A stretch of 64,000 nt of DNA. It comes from Methylomonas koyamae. GTDB lineage: Bacteria > Pseudomonadota > Gammaproteobacteria > Methylococcales > Methylomonadaceae. The stretch spans positions 4,796,955 to 4,860,954 of the forward strand of contig NZ_AP019777.1 in assembly GCF_019669905.1 (NCBI RefSeq). Reading direction: 5' to 3'. Made by a program: the position numbers and the translations under genes. The notes beneath the pieces were generated by a model. That model saw only the letters and a list, made by a program, of their open reading frames with translations. It did no database searches and was not told the origin of the DNA. Numbering within the stretch: position 1 is the stretch's first letter; the number at the start of each line of letters is the position of its first letter. Below are positions 46,186-54,661 of the stretch, piece by piece.

Positions 46186-46779
46186 TCAGGTCTTTGTTTC
46201 TGTGGTTGCTGCCTTCATCATTCGTTGCAGCGTGGATAGCGAAATATCCAGCGCCTTGGCTGTGTTTCGCCAGGATGAACCGGACGCGAGTAGGTCCTTG
46301 GCTCTGGCTTTTAGTTCGGCATTATCCACCTTCACAGGGCGCCCCAACTTAGCGCCGTCTGCTTTCTTCTGAGCCAGTTTCGCCTTGGTGCGCTCGCTGA
46401 TAATTTGCCGCTCAAACTCAGAGATGGCGGCGAGCATGTTGAGTGTGAGGTTGGCTTGCGCGGAGTTATCCAGTGTGCCCAAGCCGAGTACATCAAGGAC
46501 CGCGCCGCGATCAATCAAGGCCCTAACGGTCGCGATCACGTCCAGTATATCCCGTCCCAGGCGATCCAGCTTAGTGACTACCAGCGTATCCCCTGCGCTG
46601 AGTCTATCGTTTAACCGCTGGAATTGCTCCCGTTGCAGGGCTGGGACTTTGCCGCTCACGCCTTGTTCCGTAAAGACGCGATCCGGTTCTACCGTGTAGC
46701 CGGCTCCGGCGATCTGGGTTAGTTGTTGCTCGGTGGTCTGGTCCTTAGTTGATACCCTGAGATAAGCAAAGGTCGGCAT
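46186..46779 (-). CDS. serine recombinase (resolvase/invertase)
   Basis: A 197-residue small serine recombinase. The nucleophile is Ser10 in Y-L-R-V-S-T-K-D-Q-T. The catalytic block T-K-L-D-R-L-G-R-D is near 69-77, and F-E-R-Q-I-I-S-E-R-T begins the long E helix. The C-terminal helix-turn-helix reads S-W-R-N-T-A-K-A-L-D-I-S-L-S-T-L-Q-R-M. It belongs with Tn3-type resolvases and invertases. GGGAGC precedes the ATG, and a near-consensus promoter lies just upstream. It may resolve dimers or invert a segment of the element. Confidence 0.92.
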   Translation of the reverse strand: MPTFAYLRVSTKDQTTEQQLTQIAGAGYTVEPDRVFTEQGVSGKVPALQREQFQRLNDRLSAGDTLVVTKLDRLGRDILDVIATVRALIDRGAVLDVLGLGTLDNSAQANLTLNMLAAISEFERQIISERTKAKLAQKKADGAKLGRPVKVDNAELKARAKDLLASGSSWRNTAKALDISLSTLQRMMKAATTETKT

Positions 46780-46815
46780 AGTGGGTGCTCCCGTTATGTA
46801 CTGAAAACGGGGTGT

Positions 46816-46844
46816 ATTATCTCGGTACAGTGTATCTGTGTCAA
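46816..46844 (-). promoter_or_regulatory. sigma70-type promoter of the resolvase gene
   Basis: On the minus strand TTGACA (46839-46844), a 17-base spacer and GATAAT (46816-46821) form a near-perfect promoter. Its -10 end lies about 37 bases before the resolvase ATG. The spacer contains ATACACTGTAC, an imperfect palindrome that may be a repressor site. Confidence 0.7.
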
Positions 46845-47019
46845 TACCCCATTAATGAACACAGTTTGAGTGTACCGATCCACGTGGTCAAAAACGAACG
46901 TTAAAGAATACGCTCGGTGCGGCTTGCTGCTGGTGAAGGTATCTCCAACGGGCGCGCTTGGCGCTTTATCTCGATTTGGTGTGCCGTTATCGATCCACTA
47001 GAACTTGGGTGGGAGCGCG

Positions 47020-47125
47020 GGCGGGGTTATGGGGGGCTTTCTGCGATCCTCGATATTCAGAAGACCACGCGGAAATTTACGATACTTTCGGTTGTTGCCT
47101 CTTTAGTTTAAAGGTAACACAACGG
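47020..47125. repeat. imperfect repeat, copy 2, near the right end of the element
   Basis: Counterpart of the copy at 43955-44035. Twenty-four of 25 bases match at 47054-47078, with looser similarity on both sides including the TTTAAAGGTAACA end. Same orientation as copy 1. Confidence 0.55.
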
Positions 47126-47218
47126 TATACACATAGCGCGTTGACTTACTGACTGGTATGTTTAAAATGCCTTTATCTTTCAATCACCTAGCTTGACGAG
47201 AAATCGTTATGCCGTGCT

Positions 47219-47242
47219 TCTCGGGCGCGCCATTTTATCAGT
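47219..47242. repeat. attachment site, right copy (attR)
   Basis: Exact 24-base repeat of the attL core at 42034. The similarity continues rightward past the core into sequence matching 42058-42215, so this junction contains a second, older element start rather than bare chromosome. Confidence 0.82.
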
Positions 47243-47602
47243 ATAACTTACTGATATTCTTGATTATTCAATAGATTGCCAGGTACCAGGTGTCACAAGG
47301 GTGGCTCCGGCTATACTTGTGGACATGAAATACCTTCATCAAAAGCAGCTCAACGGGGTTTATTACTTCCGCCGCCAAACAGGCCTCTAACTCGACGCCT
47401 GGAAAGTCAGCCTTCGCACGTTAGACCACCCTTCCGCTGATTTGGCTAATATCGAAAATGAAGCCGCTGGCTTCGATAGCGGGCAGGCCGAACGGTCGGA
47501 AAAGGGTGCGAATTTAGTAAGCTGCTACGCCATTTCGCGACATAGTTTTAGGGAACGCCAAATCGATATCCGCAGGCGGCGTAAATGCCAACTTCGCCTC
47601 GA
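47243..47602. other. region between the element and mltB
   Basis: This 360-base stretch contains the integrase remnant and further decayed sequence. No intact gene, RNA or terminator is recognised. A 68-codon plus-strand frame at 47442 is not supported. The undisturbed chromosome appears to resume near mltB. Confidence 0.4.
47323..47410 (+). pseudogene. decayed integrase 5' remnant
   Basis: ATG at about 47325 opens M-K-Y-L-H-Q-K-Q-L-N-G-V-Y-Y-F-R-R, nearly the same start as the integrase at 42154. It then hits a stop after a few more codons, and the coding similarity fades by about 47410. It is the leftover of a second integrase gene. It indicates an earlier element inserted at the same tRNA site. 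Confidence 0.7.
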
Positions 47603-48781
47603 TCAATTCTCGCCTAAGTTTGCAGGGGATCCGGCGAGTCGTTGGTAACCGCTCTTGATGGCCTGCGCCAGTTCGTGCACCGCCATTGCGTAATGCGTAC
47701 TGTGGTTATAGCGGGTAATCACGTAGAAATTCGGATGGCCCAGCAAATATTCGTCGTTGCTTTGATGCCGGAGCAACACCAGCCGCAGCGGATAATCGCA
47801 GCCGCAATGGCCGGCCGGTTCGATACCGGCTTGGGCCAACGTGCCGAGCGGATATTCGTGGTCGATACCCGGTTCCAGGCTATCGATGCCGCTATAGCTG
47901 CCCCGGGTCCGGCTCACCACCGGTTGGCCGTCGCGCCAGCCGTGCTGGGCAAAATAATTGGCGACGCTGCCGATCGCATCCTCCGGATTCCATAAATCGC
48001 GGCGACCGTCGCCGTTGAAATCCACGGCCCACTGCAAAAAGCTGCTGGGCATGAACTGGCCCAACCCCATCGCTCCGGCGAATGAGCCGACCGGTTTGCC
48101 GGGATCGATACCTTCGCTACGCGCCATCAGTAAGAAGCTCTCCAGCTCGCTTCGGAAAAATTCGCAGCGGCGTTGGTAATCGAAACCCAATGTGGTCAGC
48201 GCATCGATCACCCGGTGGTTGCCGACGAAGCCGCCGAAAGTGGTTTCCACTGCCATGATGCCGAGAATGTACTCGGCCGGAACGCCGTATTGCTGGCTGG
48301 CGCGCTGCAAGGCGGCCTGGTGTGTGCGCCAGAACGCTACGCCGCCATCAATATGCCGGGTATCCAGAAACTGGGAACGGTAGCGGGTCCAGCCGCCTTT
48401 ACTCGGTTTGCCTTTCAAACCTTGGTCGGATTTGGCCAGATAATCCAGCGTCCATTGCTTGCGCTTGGCTTGCGAGAACAAACCGTTCAAATATTCCCTA
48501 TCGAAACCGTGCTTTTGCACCATCTGCTCGATAAATTGCGTCAGCGCCGGATAGCCGGCGTAATCGCCGCTGACCGCGCCGGCGCGGTAGCCGCCGACGC
48601 TGGCAAAAGGTCTCAGGTCGGGTCGGATATGGGCGGATTGGCTGGGCGGATTGGGTTTGACCGCTGCCGAGGCCCGCGGTTGGTTACGCGGCGGCTCGGA
48701 GGCGCAGCCGACCAGTGCCGCGGCCAACGCCGCGGCAGCGGCAAATTTGAATATCGGGCTAACAGAGATTAAGTGTGGCAA
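47603..48781 (-). CDS. mltB: lytic murein transglycosylase B-type lipoprotein
   Basis: A 392-residue MltB-family enzyme, apparently starting at TTG. The signal ends in the lipobox L-V-G-C with Cys26, so it should be anchored to the outer membrane. The family 103 lytic transglycosylase domain is complete. I-M-A-V-E-T-T-F-G carries the catalytic Glu. G-A-M-G-L-G-Q-F-M-P-S-S-F, D-F-N-G-D-G-R-R-D-L-W and D-A-I-G-S-V-A-N-Y-F follow. It cleaves peptidoglycan with formation of 1,6-anhydromuramic acid. It lies 17 bases after pilU on the same strand, perhaps at the end of the pilT-pilU transcript. Confidence 0.93.
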   Translation of the reverse strand: MPHLISVSPIFKFAAAAALAAALVGCASEPPRNQPRASAAVKPNPPSQSAHIRPDLRPFASVGGYRAGAVSGDYAGYPALTQFIEQMVQKHGFDREYLNGLFSQAKRKQWTLDYLAKSDQGLKGKPSKGGWTRYRSQFLDTRHIDGGVAFWRTHQAALQRASQQYGVPAEYILGIMAVETTFGGFVGNHRVIDALTTLGFDYQRRCEFFRSELESFLLMARSEGIDPGKPVGSFAGAMGLGQFMPSSFLQWAVDFNGDGRRDLWNPEDAIGSVANYFAQHGWRDGQPVVSRTRGSYSGIDSLEPGIDHEYPLGTLAQAGIEPAGHCGCDYPLRLVLLRHQSNDEYLLGHPNFYVITRYNHSTHYAMAVHELAQAIKSGYQRLAGSPANLGEN

Positions 48782-48798
48782 AAGGGCTGAATCCGGGT

Positions 48799-49932
48799 TT
48801 ATTTATAAAGGCTGCCTCCGTCTTCGTCGTTCTCGGCCAGCGACATGCCGGCGGTTTCGAAATTGACGTTCTCGGCCCCCAGTTTGATCATCAGGCGGAC
48901 TTCGTTGCGGGAGTCGGCAGCGTGTAGAGCATCTTCGTAACTAATTTTACCGGCTGTGTACAGATCGTAAAGCGCCTGGTCGAAAGTCTGCATGCCATGC
49001 TCGCGCGAGTTTTTCATCAGCTCCTTCAATTTATGCACTTCGCCTTTGCGCACCAGGTCGGCGACCAACGGCGTATTCAACAGAATTTCGATGGCCGGAT
49101 AGCGGCCCTTGCCGTCGGCGCGTTGGATCAATTGTTGGGCGACGATCCCGCGCAGATTCAGCGACAAATCCATGAACAACTGGCTGTGCATGTCTTCGGG
49201 GAAGAAATGTAAAATCCGGTCCAGCGCCTGGTTGGCGTTGTTGGCGTGCAGCGTGCAGACGCAGAGATGGCCGGTCTCGGCGAAGGTAATCGCGTGTTGC
49301 ATCGTCTCGCGGGTGCGAACCTCGCCGATCAGAATCACGTCCGGGGCCTGGCGCAGGGTGTTTTTCAAAGCCACTTCGAACGATTCGGTATCCAGCCCCA
49401 CTTCGCGCTGGGTAATGATGCAGCCCTGGTGCGGATGGATGAACTCGATCGGATCTTCGATGGAAATGATGTGGCCGCTGCTGTTTTCGTTGCGGTGGCG
49501 AATCAAGGCCGCCAACGAGGTCGATTTACCGGTACCGGTCGCGCCGACGAACATCACCAGGCCGCGCTTGTGCATGATCAATTCTTTCAACACCGGCGGC
49601 AGATGCAATTCTTCCGCGCTTGGAATCGTGGTTTCGATCCGGCGCAACACCATGCCGGCGGAATCGCGCTGGGTGAAGGCGCTGACCCGGAAGCGGCCGA
49701 GCTTATGTGCGCTCAACGCAAATTGGCATTCCTTGGTGTTTTCGAATTCGTCGCGCTGGCGCTGCGACATGATGCCGAGTACCAGTTTCATGGTTTGGTC
49801 GCTGGTCAGCGGCGTCTTCGAGACTTCGACGACTTTGCCGTTGACTTTCATCGACGGCGGCCGGCCGGCGGTGATGAACAAGTCCGAAGCCCGTTTTTCC
49901 ACCATCAATGCCAATAGCGCGTTAAAGTCCAT
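48799..49932 (-). CDS. pilU: type IV pilus retraction ATPase PilU
   Basis: A 377-residue secretion ATPase of the PilT/PilU type. Walker A is G-A-T-G-T-G-K-S-T-S. Walker B and the Asp box appear in I-S-I-E-D-P-I-E-F and D-V-I-L-I-G-E-V-R, and the His box in A-E-T-G-H-L-C-V-C-T-L-H-A. An acidic C-terminal tail (E-N-D-E-D-G-G) is typical of PilU. It assists PilT in retracting pili and supports twitching motility and DNA uptake. It follows pilT by 16 bases, so the two are co-transcribed. Confidence 0.95.
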   Translation of the reverse strand: MDFNALLALMVEKRASDLFITAGRPPSMKVNGKVVEVSKTPLTSDQTMKLVLGIMSQRQRDEFENTKECQFALSAHKLGRFRVSAFTQRDSAGMVLRRIETTIPSAEELHLPPVLKELIMHKRGLVMFVGATGTGKSTSLAALIRHRNENSSGHIISIEDPIEFIHPHQGCIITQREVGLDTESFEVALKNTLRQAPDVILIGEVRTRETMQHAITFAETGHLCVCTLHANNANQALDRILHFFPEDMHSQLFMDLSLNLRGIVAQQLIQRADGKGRYPAIEILLNTPLVADLVRKGEVHKLKELMKNSREHGMQTFDQALYDLYTAGKISYEDALHAADSRNEVRLMIKLGAENVNFETAGMSLAENDEDGGSLYK

Positions 49933-49948
49933 CGGTCCTCCTCGCCAA

Positions 49949-50986
49949 TTAGCGGAACATGTCTTTATTGACGGCTCGGGTCATCGCCGCTTTGGCGGTA
50001 ATCAGGCCCTTGTCGACCAACTCTTTTAAATTTTGGTCCAGCGTCTGCATGCCGTCCTTGCGCCCGGTTTGAATCGCCGAATACATCTGCGCCACCTTAG
50101 CTTCGCGGATCAGGTTGCGGATCGCCGGGGTACCGACCATGATCTCGTGCGCAGCGATCCGGCCGCCGCCCACTTTCTTCAACAGCGTTTGCGATATAAC
50201 CGCTTGCAACGATTCCGATAGCATGGCGCGGATCATGTCTTTCTCGGCCGCCGGGAACACGTCGATAATCCGGTCTATGGTCTTGGCGGCGGAGGTGGTG
50301 TGCAGGGTGCCGAACACCAAGTGGCCGGTTTCGGCCGCGGTCAGCGCCAAACGAATGGTTTCCAGGTCGCGCATCTCGCCGACCAGGATGATGTCGGGGT
50401 CTTCCCGCAACGCGGAGCGCAACGCTTCGTTGAAACCCAAGGTATCGCGGTGCACCTCGCGCTGGTTGATTAGCGACTTCTGGCTTTCGTGGACGAACTC
50501 GATCGGGTCTTCGACGGTCAGGATGTGGGCATAATCGTTATTGTTGATATGGTTGATCATCGCCGCCAACGTGGTCGATTTACCGGAACCGGTCGGTCCG
50601 GTCACCAGGATCAAGCCGCGCGGTTTGGTACACAATTCCTGGAAAAACTTGGGTGCATCCAGCTCTTCCAAGGTCAGGACTTTCGACGGAATGGTGCGGA
50701 ATACCGCGCCGGCGCCGCGGTCCTGGTTGAAGGCGTTGACCCGGAACCGGGCCACGCCGGGCAAGGCGAAGGAAAAGTCGGTTTCCAGAAACTCCTCGTA
50801 ATCGCGGCGCTGTTTGTCGTTCATGATGTCGTAAATCAGCGCATGCACTTCCTTATGGTTCAGCGCCGGGATGTTGATCCGGCGAATATCGCCGTCCACC
50901 CGTATCATCGGCGGCAAACCGGCGGAAAGGTGCAAGTCGGAGGCTTTATTCTTGACGGAAAACGTCAGCAGTTCGGCGATATCCAT
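49949..50986 (-). CDS. pilT: type IV pilus retraction ATPase PilT
   Basis: A 345-residue ATPase from the M-D-I-A-E-L-L start at 50986. Walker A is G-P-T-G-S-G-K-S-T-T. The Asp box is T-V-E-D-P-I-E-F-V, Walker B is D-I-I-L-V-G-E-M-R, and the His box is G-H-L-V-F-G-T-L-H-T. The PilT-specific A-I-R-N-L-I-R-E is present. It powers pilus retraction in the cytoplasm at the pilus base. Length and motifs match PilT of other gammaproteobacteria. It heads the pilT-pilU pair. Confidence 0.97.
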   Translation of the reverse strand: MDIAELLTFSVKNKASDLHLSAGLPPMIRVDGDIRRINIPALNHKEVHALIYDIMNDKQRRDYEEFLETDFSFALPGVARFRVNAFNQDRGAGAVFRTIPSKVLTLEELDAPKFFQELCTKPRGLILVTGPTGSGKSTTLAAMINHINNNDYAHILTVEDPIEFVHESQKSLINQREVHRDTLGFNEALRSALREDPDIILVGEMRDLETIRLALTAAETGHLVFGTLHTTSAAKTIDRIIDVFPAAEKDMIRAMLSESLQAVISQTLLKKVGGGRIAAHEIMVGTPAIRNLIREAKVAQMYSAIQTGRKDGMQTLDQNLKELVDKGLITAKAAMTRAVNKDMFR

Positions 50987-51158
50987 GGTCGATTCCCAAC
51001 GGTGTAAATGTCGTTGCCAAGGATAGTACACAAATGGAAACAGGCGGCCGCCCGGGCCGCATTTTTCCGCCGCTTAGTCGGCTGTTCGGGCTTTTTAACC
51101 GGTATGGCATCGCCGGCCGGCGCCGCAGCGGCAATGGCGGCCGCGCTGCCGGTTCGCC

Positions 51159-52181
51159 TTACAAACCGTCCAAAATGCTTTTTTTCTTCTCGGCGTAGTC
51201 TTCGGCGGTGATCAATTCGGCTTCGAACAGTTTTTTCAGTTGCGCCAGTTTTTCCATCGGATCGGCGGATGCAGCCTGGGTGGGTGCGGCCGGCGCCGCG
51301 GCGGGTTGGTTCATCGCTTGCGCCATGGTTTGGCCGAAACTGATGCCGGCGCCCAAGCCCATACCCATGCCCGCGCCGCCGCCTTCGTTGCGGGCGGCTT
51401 CGCGCATCGCCTCCAATTGCTGGATGCGGGCGTAGTCCAGACCGACTTCCTTGGCGGCCTGGGCCTCGGCGGTCATATCGGCGATGCGATTGACGCGTTT
51501 CAAGGTTTCTTCGTCGAAGTCGGTGCCTTCGATCCGAAAATCGGTGAGGGCGAAGCCGAGCTCGGCGAACTGCGGCAACAACTTTTGCATCACGCCGGCG
51601 GCGATTTCCTCGCGGTTGGTGTCGATGTCCAGATAGCCGAAACGGCTGGTGGCCAGAAAATCGGCCAGCGGCTGGCTGAGGCGGGCGACGATGACGCTAC
51701 GCAACTGCTCGGTGGTAAACAGGTTTTGTTCGCCGACCACGTTGACGAAAAACTGGGCGGGTTCGGCCAGGCGGTAGCTGTAATTGCCGTAAGCGCGCAG
51801 CCCAACCGGAAATTTGTAGGTCGGGTCCAGGTACTTGATCTGCGAGCTGGTGCCCCACTTCTGGTCCAGAATCACGGTCTTGCGGTAGAAATAGATGCCG
51901 ACCTTGTACTGGCTTTCGAAGAATTGCATGAAGCTGGCAATCGTGGTCCAGAACGGGATGTTGTCGGTTTGCAGATTGTAGGAACCTTCGCTGTCGAACA
52001 CCGCCTGCACCTTACCGCGGTAGACGAAAATACAACCCTGGCCGGGGCCGACGATTAGCGTCGAGGCGTTTTTGATTTCGTCGCCGTTGTCGGTCCATTG
52101 TTCGAACAAGGCGTTCGGTGCCGGATTTTGCCATTCGATGACCGAACGCAATTGGCGTTGCAAACCGTCGAAAAGTCCCAT
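51159..52181 (-). CDS. SPFH-domain protein with C-terminal SHOCT
   Basis: A 340-residue protein from M-G-L-F-D-G-L at 52181, supported by GGAGAG upstream; a longer frame from 52274 is unlikely. The main part is an SPFH/band-7-like domain of the so-called virion core protein or YdjI type (I-V-G-P-G-Q-G-C-I-F-V, F-P-V-G-L-R-A-Y-G-N-Y-S-Y). A glycine/alanine-rich linker follows. The C-terminus is a SHOCT-like helix pair (E-K-L-A-Q-L-K-K-L-F-E-A-E-L-I-T). It probably organises a membrane-linked oligomer. It is divergent from the TPM/Tim44 pair, with which it may share a function. Confidence 0.8.
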   Translation of the reverse strand: MGLFDGLQRQLRSVIEWQNPAPNALFEQWTDNGDEIKNASTLIVGPGQGCIFVYRGKVQAVFDSEGSYNLQTDNIPFWTTIASFMQFFESQYKVGIYFYRKTVILDQKWGTSSQIKYLDPTYKFPVGLRAYGNYSYRLAEPAQFFVNVVGEQNLFTTEQLRSVIVARLSQPLADFLATSRFGYLDIDTNREEIAAGVMQKLLPQFAELGFALTDFRIEGTDFDEETLKRVNRIADMTAEAQAAKEVGLDYARIQQLEAMREAARNEGGGAGMGMGLGAGISFGQTMAQAMNQPAAAPAAPTQAASADPMEKLAQLKKLFEAELITAEDYAEKKKSILDGL

Positions 52182-52379
52182 GCGTCTCTCCTGTGGATTT
52201 TGAATTGGGTGTTCGCTTGGCGCGCCCGCCGCGTGCGCATCGGCAGGCCGATGCTTAACCACGCCGTTCGGCAAAACGACTAGACTTAGCTGCAGAACGG
52301 GTTTGCCCGCCCCGCGCAGTCGACGTTATTCGGCGCACCGGTCGGCAAGCCAGAGTATAGATCAAGCTGGAACAAGCCT

Positions 52380-53003
52380 ATGAAACAGTATTTGGCGCCG
52401 GCCTACCAAAGCCGGTTGTGGGACGCGATCCAAAACTTGGAAAACGGCTCGCAGGCCGAAGCGGTGGTGGTATTTCGCGCCCGCTCCGCCGACTATAACT
52501 CGGTACCGTTGCTGTGGGGCTTGGCGGCGGCTTGGTTGAGTTTCACCGTAATGATGTACGCGCCGGTTTATTTCGAAAACTGGTTGATTTATTACGCGCC
52601 GCTACTGGCGTTTGCCGCGGCCGCCGGCTGCGGCTCGCTGCCGGCGGCCAAGCGCTGCAGCGTGCGCCGGCCAGTGCGCGACAAGTGCGTCGAAATCATG
52701 GCCAGGGCCATTTTCCAAAAAGGCGGGATTCAGCATACCAAGGACAAAACCGGCTTCCTGGTGTATTGCTCGTTGCTGGAACGGCGGGTGTTTCTGCTGG
52801 CCGACCGCGGTTTGCAGTTGGCGGTGCCGCAGGAGGTATGGCAGGAGTTGCAAAGCGAGTTCGACGGCATATTCGGCGACAGCCAACCGGAACAAAGCCT
52901 GCTGCGGGCGCTGGAAAAAACGGCCGCGGCATTCGCCCGCTACTTGCCGGTGCAAGACGGCGACATCAACGAACTGCCGGACCGGCTGGATATCGACTTA
53001 TGA
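52380..53003 (+). CDS. TPM-domain-like membrane protein
   Basis: A 207-residue protein. The N-terminus (I-Q-N-L-E-N-G-S-Q-A-E-A-V-V-V-F-R-A-R-S) resembles the start of TPM phosphatase-like domains. Membrane segments lie around 47-63 and 71-82. A later soluble part, E-R-R-V-F-L-L-A-D-R-G-L-Q-L, also fits TPM. The stop overlaps the Tim44-like gene start by four bases, so the two are coupled. The TPM assignment is from pattern only. Position next to an SPFH-SHOCT gene in the other direction suggests a shared membrane-related role. Confidence 0.6.
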   Translation: MKQYLAPAYQSRLWDAIQNLENGSQAEAVVVFRARSADYNSVPLLWGLAAAWLSFTVMMYAPVYFENWLIYYAPLLAFAAAAGCGSLPAAKRCSVRRPVRDKCVEIMARAIFQKGGIQHTKDKTGFLVYCSLLERRVFLLADRGLQLAVPQEVWQELQSEFDGIFGDSQPEQSLLRALEKTAAAFARYLPVQDGDINELPDRLDIDL

Positions 53004-54508
53004 AAAAGCTGCTCTTGATCCTGGCGCTGGCCGGCCTGGCCGTTTCCCAACCTTTGCCGGCCCGGCCCGGCGGCGGCCACTCCAGCAGTTCCCACAGTTC
53101 GCATAGCTCGTCGAGTTCGAGTTTTTCCCATTCCGGCTCCAGTTGGAGCACGCACGACAGCTCGAGCGGCGCGTCGGGCAGCGCCCACCCGATGTCGTCT
53201 TTAGAAGCTTTGATCCTGTTCATCGTCATCGTCGCGATCATTATCATCGTGATCCGCAGTCAGGCCGGCGCACGCAGCGTCGTGACGGCACCACCGGCCC
53301 AATACCGCGCGCAACGCCAGCAAAGCATTACCGAACAAATCGCGGCTTTGAAACAGTTAGACGCCAACTTCTCCGCCGTGGTGTTTTTGGATTTTGCTCA
53401 TTCGCTGTACTGCAAGTTCTACGAATATTCCACCAAGCCCGAATTCAGCTACCTGTCGCCGTTCTTGAGCACCGAGTTGCAAGGGCATTTCGAACGTTCG
53501 CAGCCCTGGACCGTCAGCGAAATCGTCGTCAATAGCCTGCGCTGGTTGGAGGTCGGCACGTCCGGCAGCGATAGCGATACCATCACCGTAGAAATCGACG
53601 CCAATTACACGCTGGATTTGCAGGGCCGGCGTTCGCGTTATGCCGTGGTCGAGCGCTGGCAATTTTACCGGCGCAAAGGCTTGCTGTCGGCGGAGCCGGA
53701 AAAAATGCAAAGCGTGAGCTGTCCCCAATGCGGCGGACCGGCGCATTTCACCGACGCCGGCGTCTGCGGTTATTGCGGTGCCAGCGTGCAAAAAGGCGGC
53801 GCACAATGGTGTTTGGGCAAACGCGTCGTGGTCAGTACCCGCGCCGTGCCGGCGGTGGAAGGGCTGGCGGCTTACGCCGAAGAACAGGGCACCCAAGCCG
53901 TCACGGTCAAGCAAGCGGATTTGATCGAACAGATGAACCGCTGGCAGCAGCGCTACGGCATCGCCGAGTGGCAGCAATTCTGGGCGCCGTTCGAGAACGA
54001 CGTGGTGCGCAATTATTTCGCGGCGATATACGGCCACTGGAGCCGGCGCGACTGGCAGGCGGCGCGGCATCTGTTATCGGACCGGCTTTACGAAACCAAT
54101 GCCTTTTGGCAGAAAATGTACGTCGAACGCGGCTGGTTCAACCGTCTGGATAATCTGCGCGTCGAGCAAATCGTGCTGGCAAAAATCGACAGCGATAAAT
54201 TTTACGAGGCCATCACGGTACGCATTTTCGCCGCCTGCAACGACTACACCGAAGACGCTGGCGGCAAGATCGTCGGCGGCTCGAAAACATCGCTCAGGCG
54301 CTTTTCCGAATACTGGACCTTCGTCCGCCGCAGCGGCGCCCAACGCCATGACAAGCCCTACAGCCTGAGCCAATGCCCCAGTTGCGGCGCACCGGCCGAC
54401 AACATGGGCCAAAGCGGCGAGTGCGGTTATTGCGGCAGCAAGATCAGCACCGGCCAATTTTCCTGGGTCTTGTTTCTGATCGAACAGGACGAGGTGTATT
54501 GCGGCTGA
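53000..54508 (+). CDS. Tim44-like protein with two domain copies and two zinc ribbons
   Basis: A 502-residue protein starting at 53000, chosen for its signal-type N-terminus M-K-K-L-L-L-I-L-A-L-A-G. A Ser/His-rich stretch follows, then a transmembrane helix (L-E-A-L-I-L-F-I-V-I-V-A-I-I-I-I). A first Tim44-like domain is followed by a ribbon C-P-Q-C-G...C-G-Y-C-G. A second Tim44-like domain (F-W-A-P-F-E-N-D-V-V-R-N-Y-F) is followed by another ribbon, C-P-S-C-G...C-G-Y-C-G. The repeat architecture suggests duplication. A role in binding misfolded or membrane-associated protein is possible but unproven. It is co-translated with the preceding gene. Confidence 0.78.
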   Translation: MKKLLLILALAGLAVSQPLPARPGGGHSSSSHSSHSSSSSSFSHSGSSWSTHDSSSGASGSAHPMSSLEALILFIVIVAIIIIVIRSQAGARSVVTAPPAQYRAQRQQSITEQIAALKQLDANFSAVVFLDFAHSLYCKFYEYSTKPEFSYLSPFLSTELQGHFERSQPWTVSEIVVNSLRWLEVGTSGSDSDTITVEIDANYTLDLQGRRSRYAVVERWQFYRRKGLLSAEPEKMQSVSCPQCGGPAHFTDAGVCGYCGASVQKGGAQWCLGKRVVVSTRAVPAVEGLAAYAEEQGTQAVTVKQADLIEQMNRWQQRYGIAEWQQFWAPFENDVVRNYFAAIYGHWSRRDWQAARHLLSDRLYETNAFWQKMYVERGWFNRLDNLRVEQIVLAKIDSDKFYEAITVRIFAACNDYTEDAGGKIVGGSKTSLRRFSEYWTFVRRSGAQRHDKPYSLSQCPSCGAPADNMGQSGECGYCGSKISTGQFSWVLFLIEQDEVYCG

Positions 54509-54520
54509 GCTGGATGCCGC

Positions 54521-54661
54521 TCAAGTTGGCAAATTGCCGATCTTCGCTATATCCGCCAATCCAGCATCGGCAGCTCGGAGACTGTCGGGCCTGAAACGCT
54601 CAGCAGGACACAGTCCCAGCCCCAATTCCGCGCGTAAGGCATCGAGGCCGGCCCGATTCAT
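54521..54661 (-). CDS. possible 46-residue ORF overlapping the YCII gene stop
   Basis: A short frame whose ATG overlaps the stop of the YCII gene (ATGA). It reads M-N-R-A-G-L-D-A-L-R-A-E-L and ends I-G-N-L-P-T. Overlap alone suggests coupling, but there is no recognised family or strong start signal. It may be a real small protein or a chance frame. Confidence 0.25.
   Translation of the reverse strand: MNRAGLDALRAELGLGLCPAERFRPDSLRAADAGLADIAKIGNLPT

Larger units (their letters stand above)
46780..47218. other. non-coding right part of the element
   Basis: About 440 bases between the resolvase start and the right attachment core. It holds the resolvase promoter and the second copy of the internal repeat. 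Short open frames here (46917, 46958) have no support. Confidence 0.5.
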
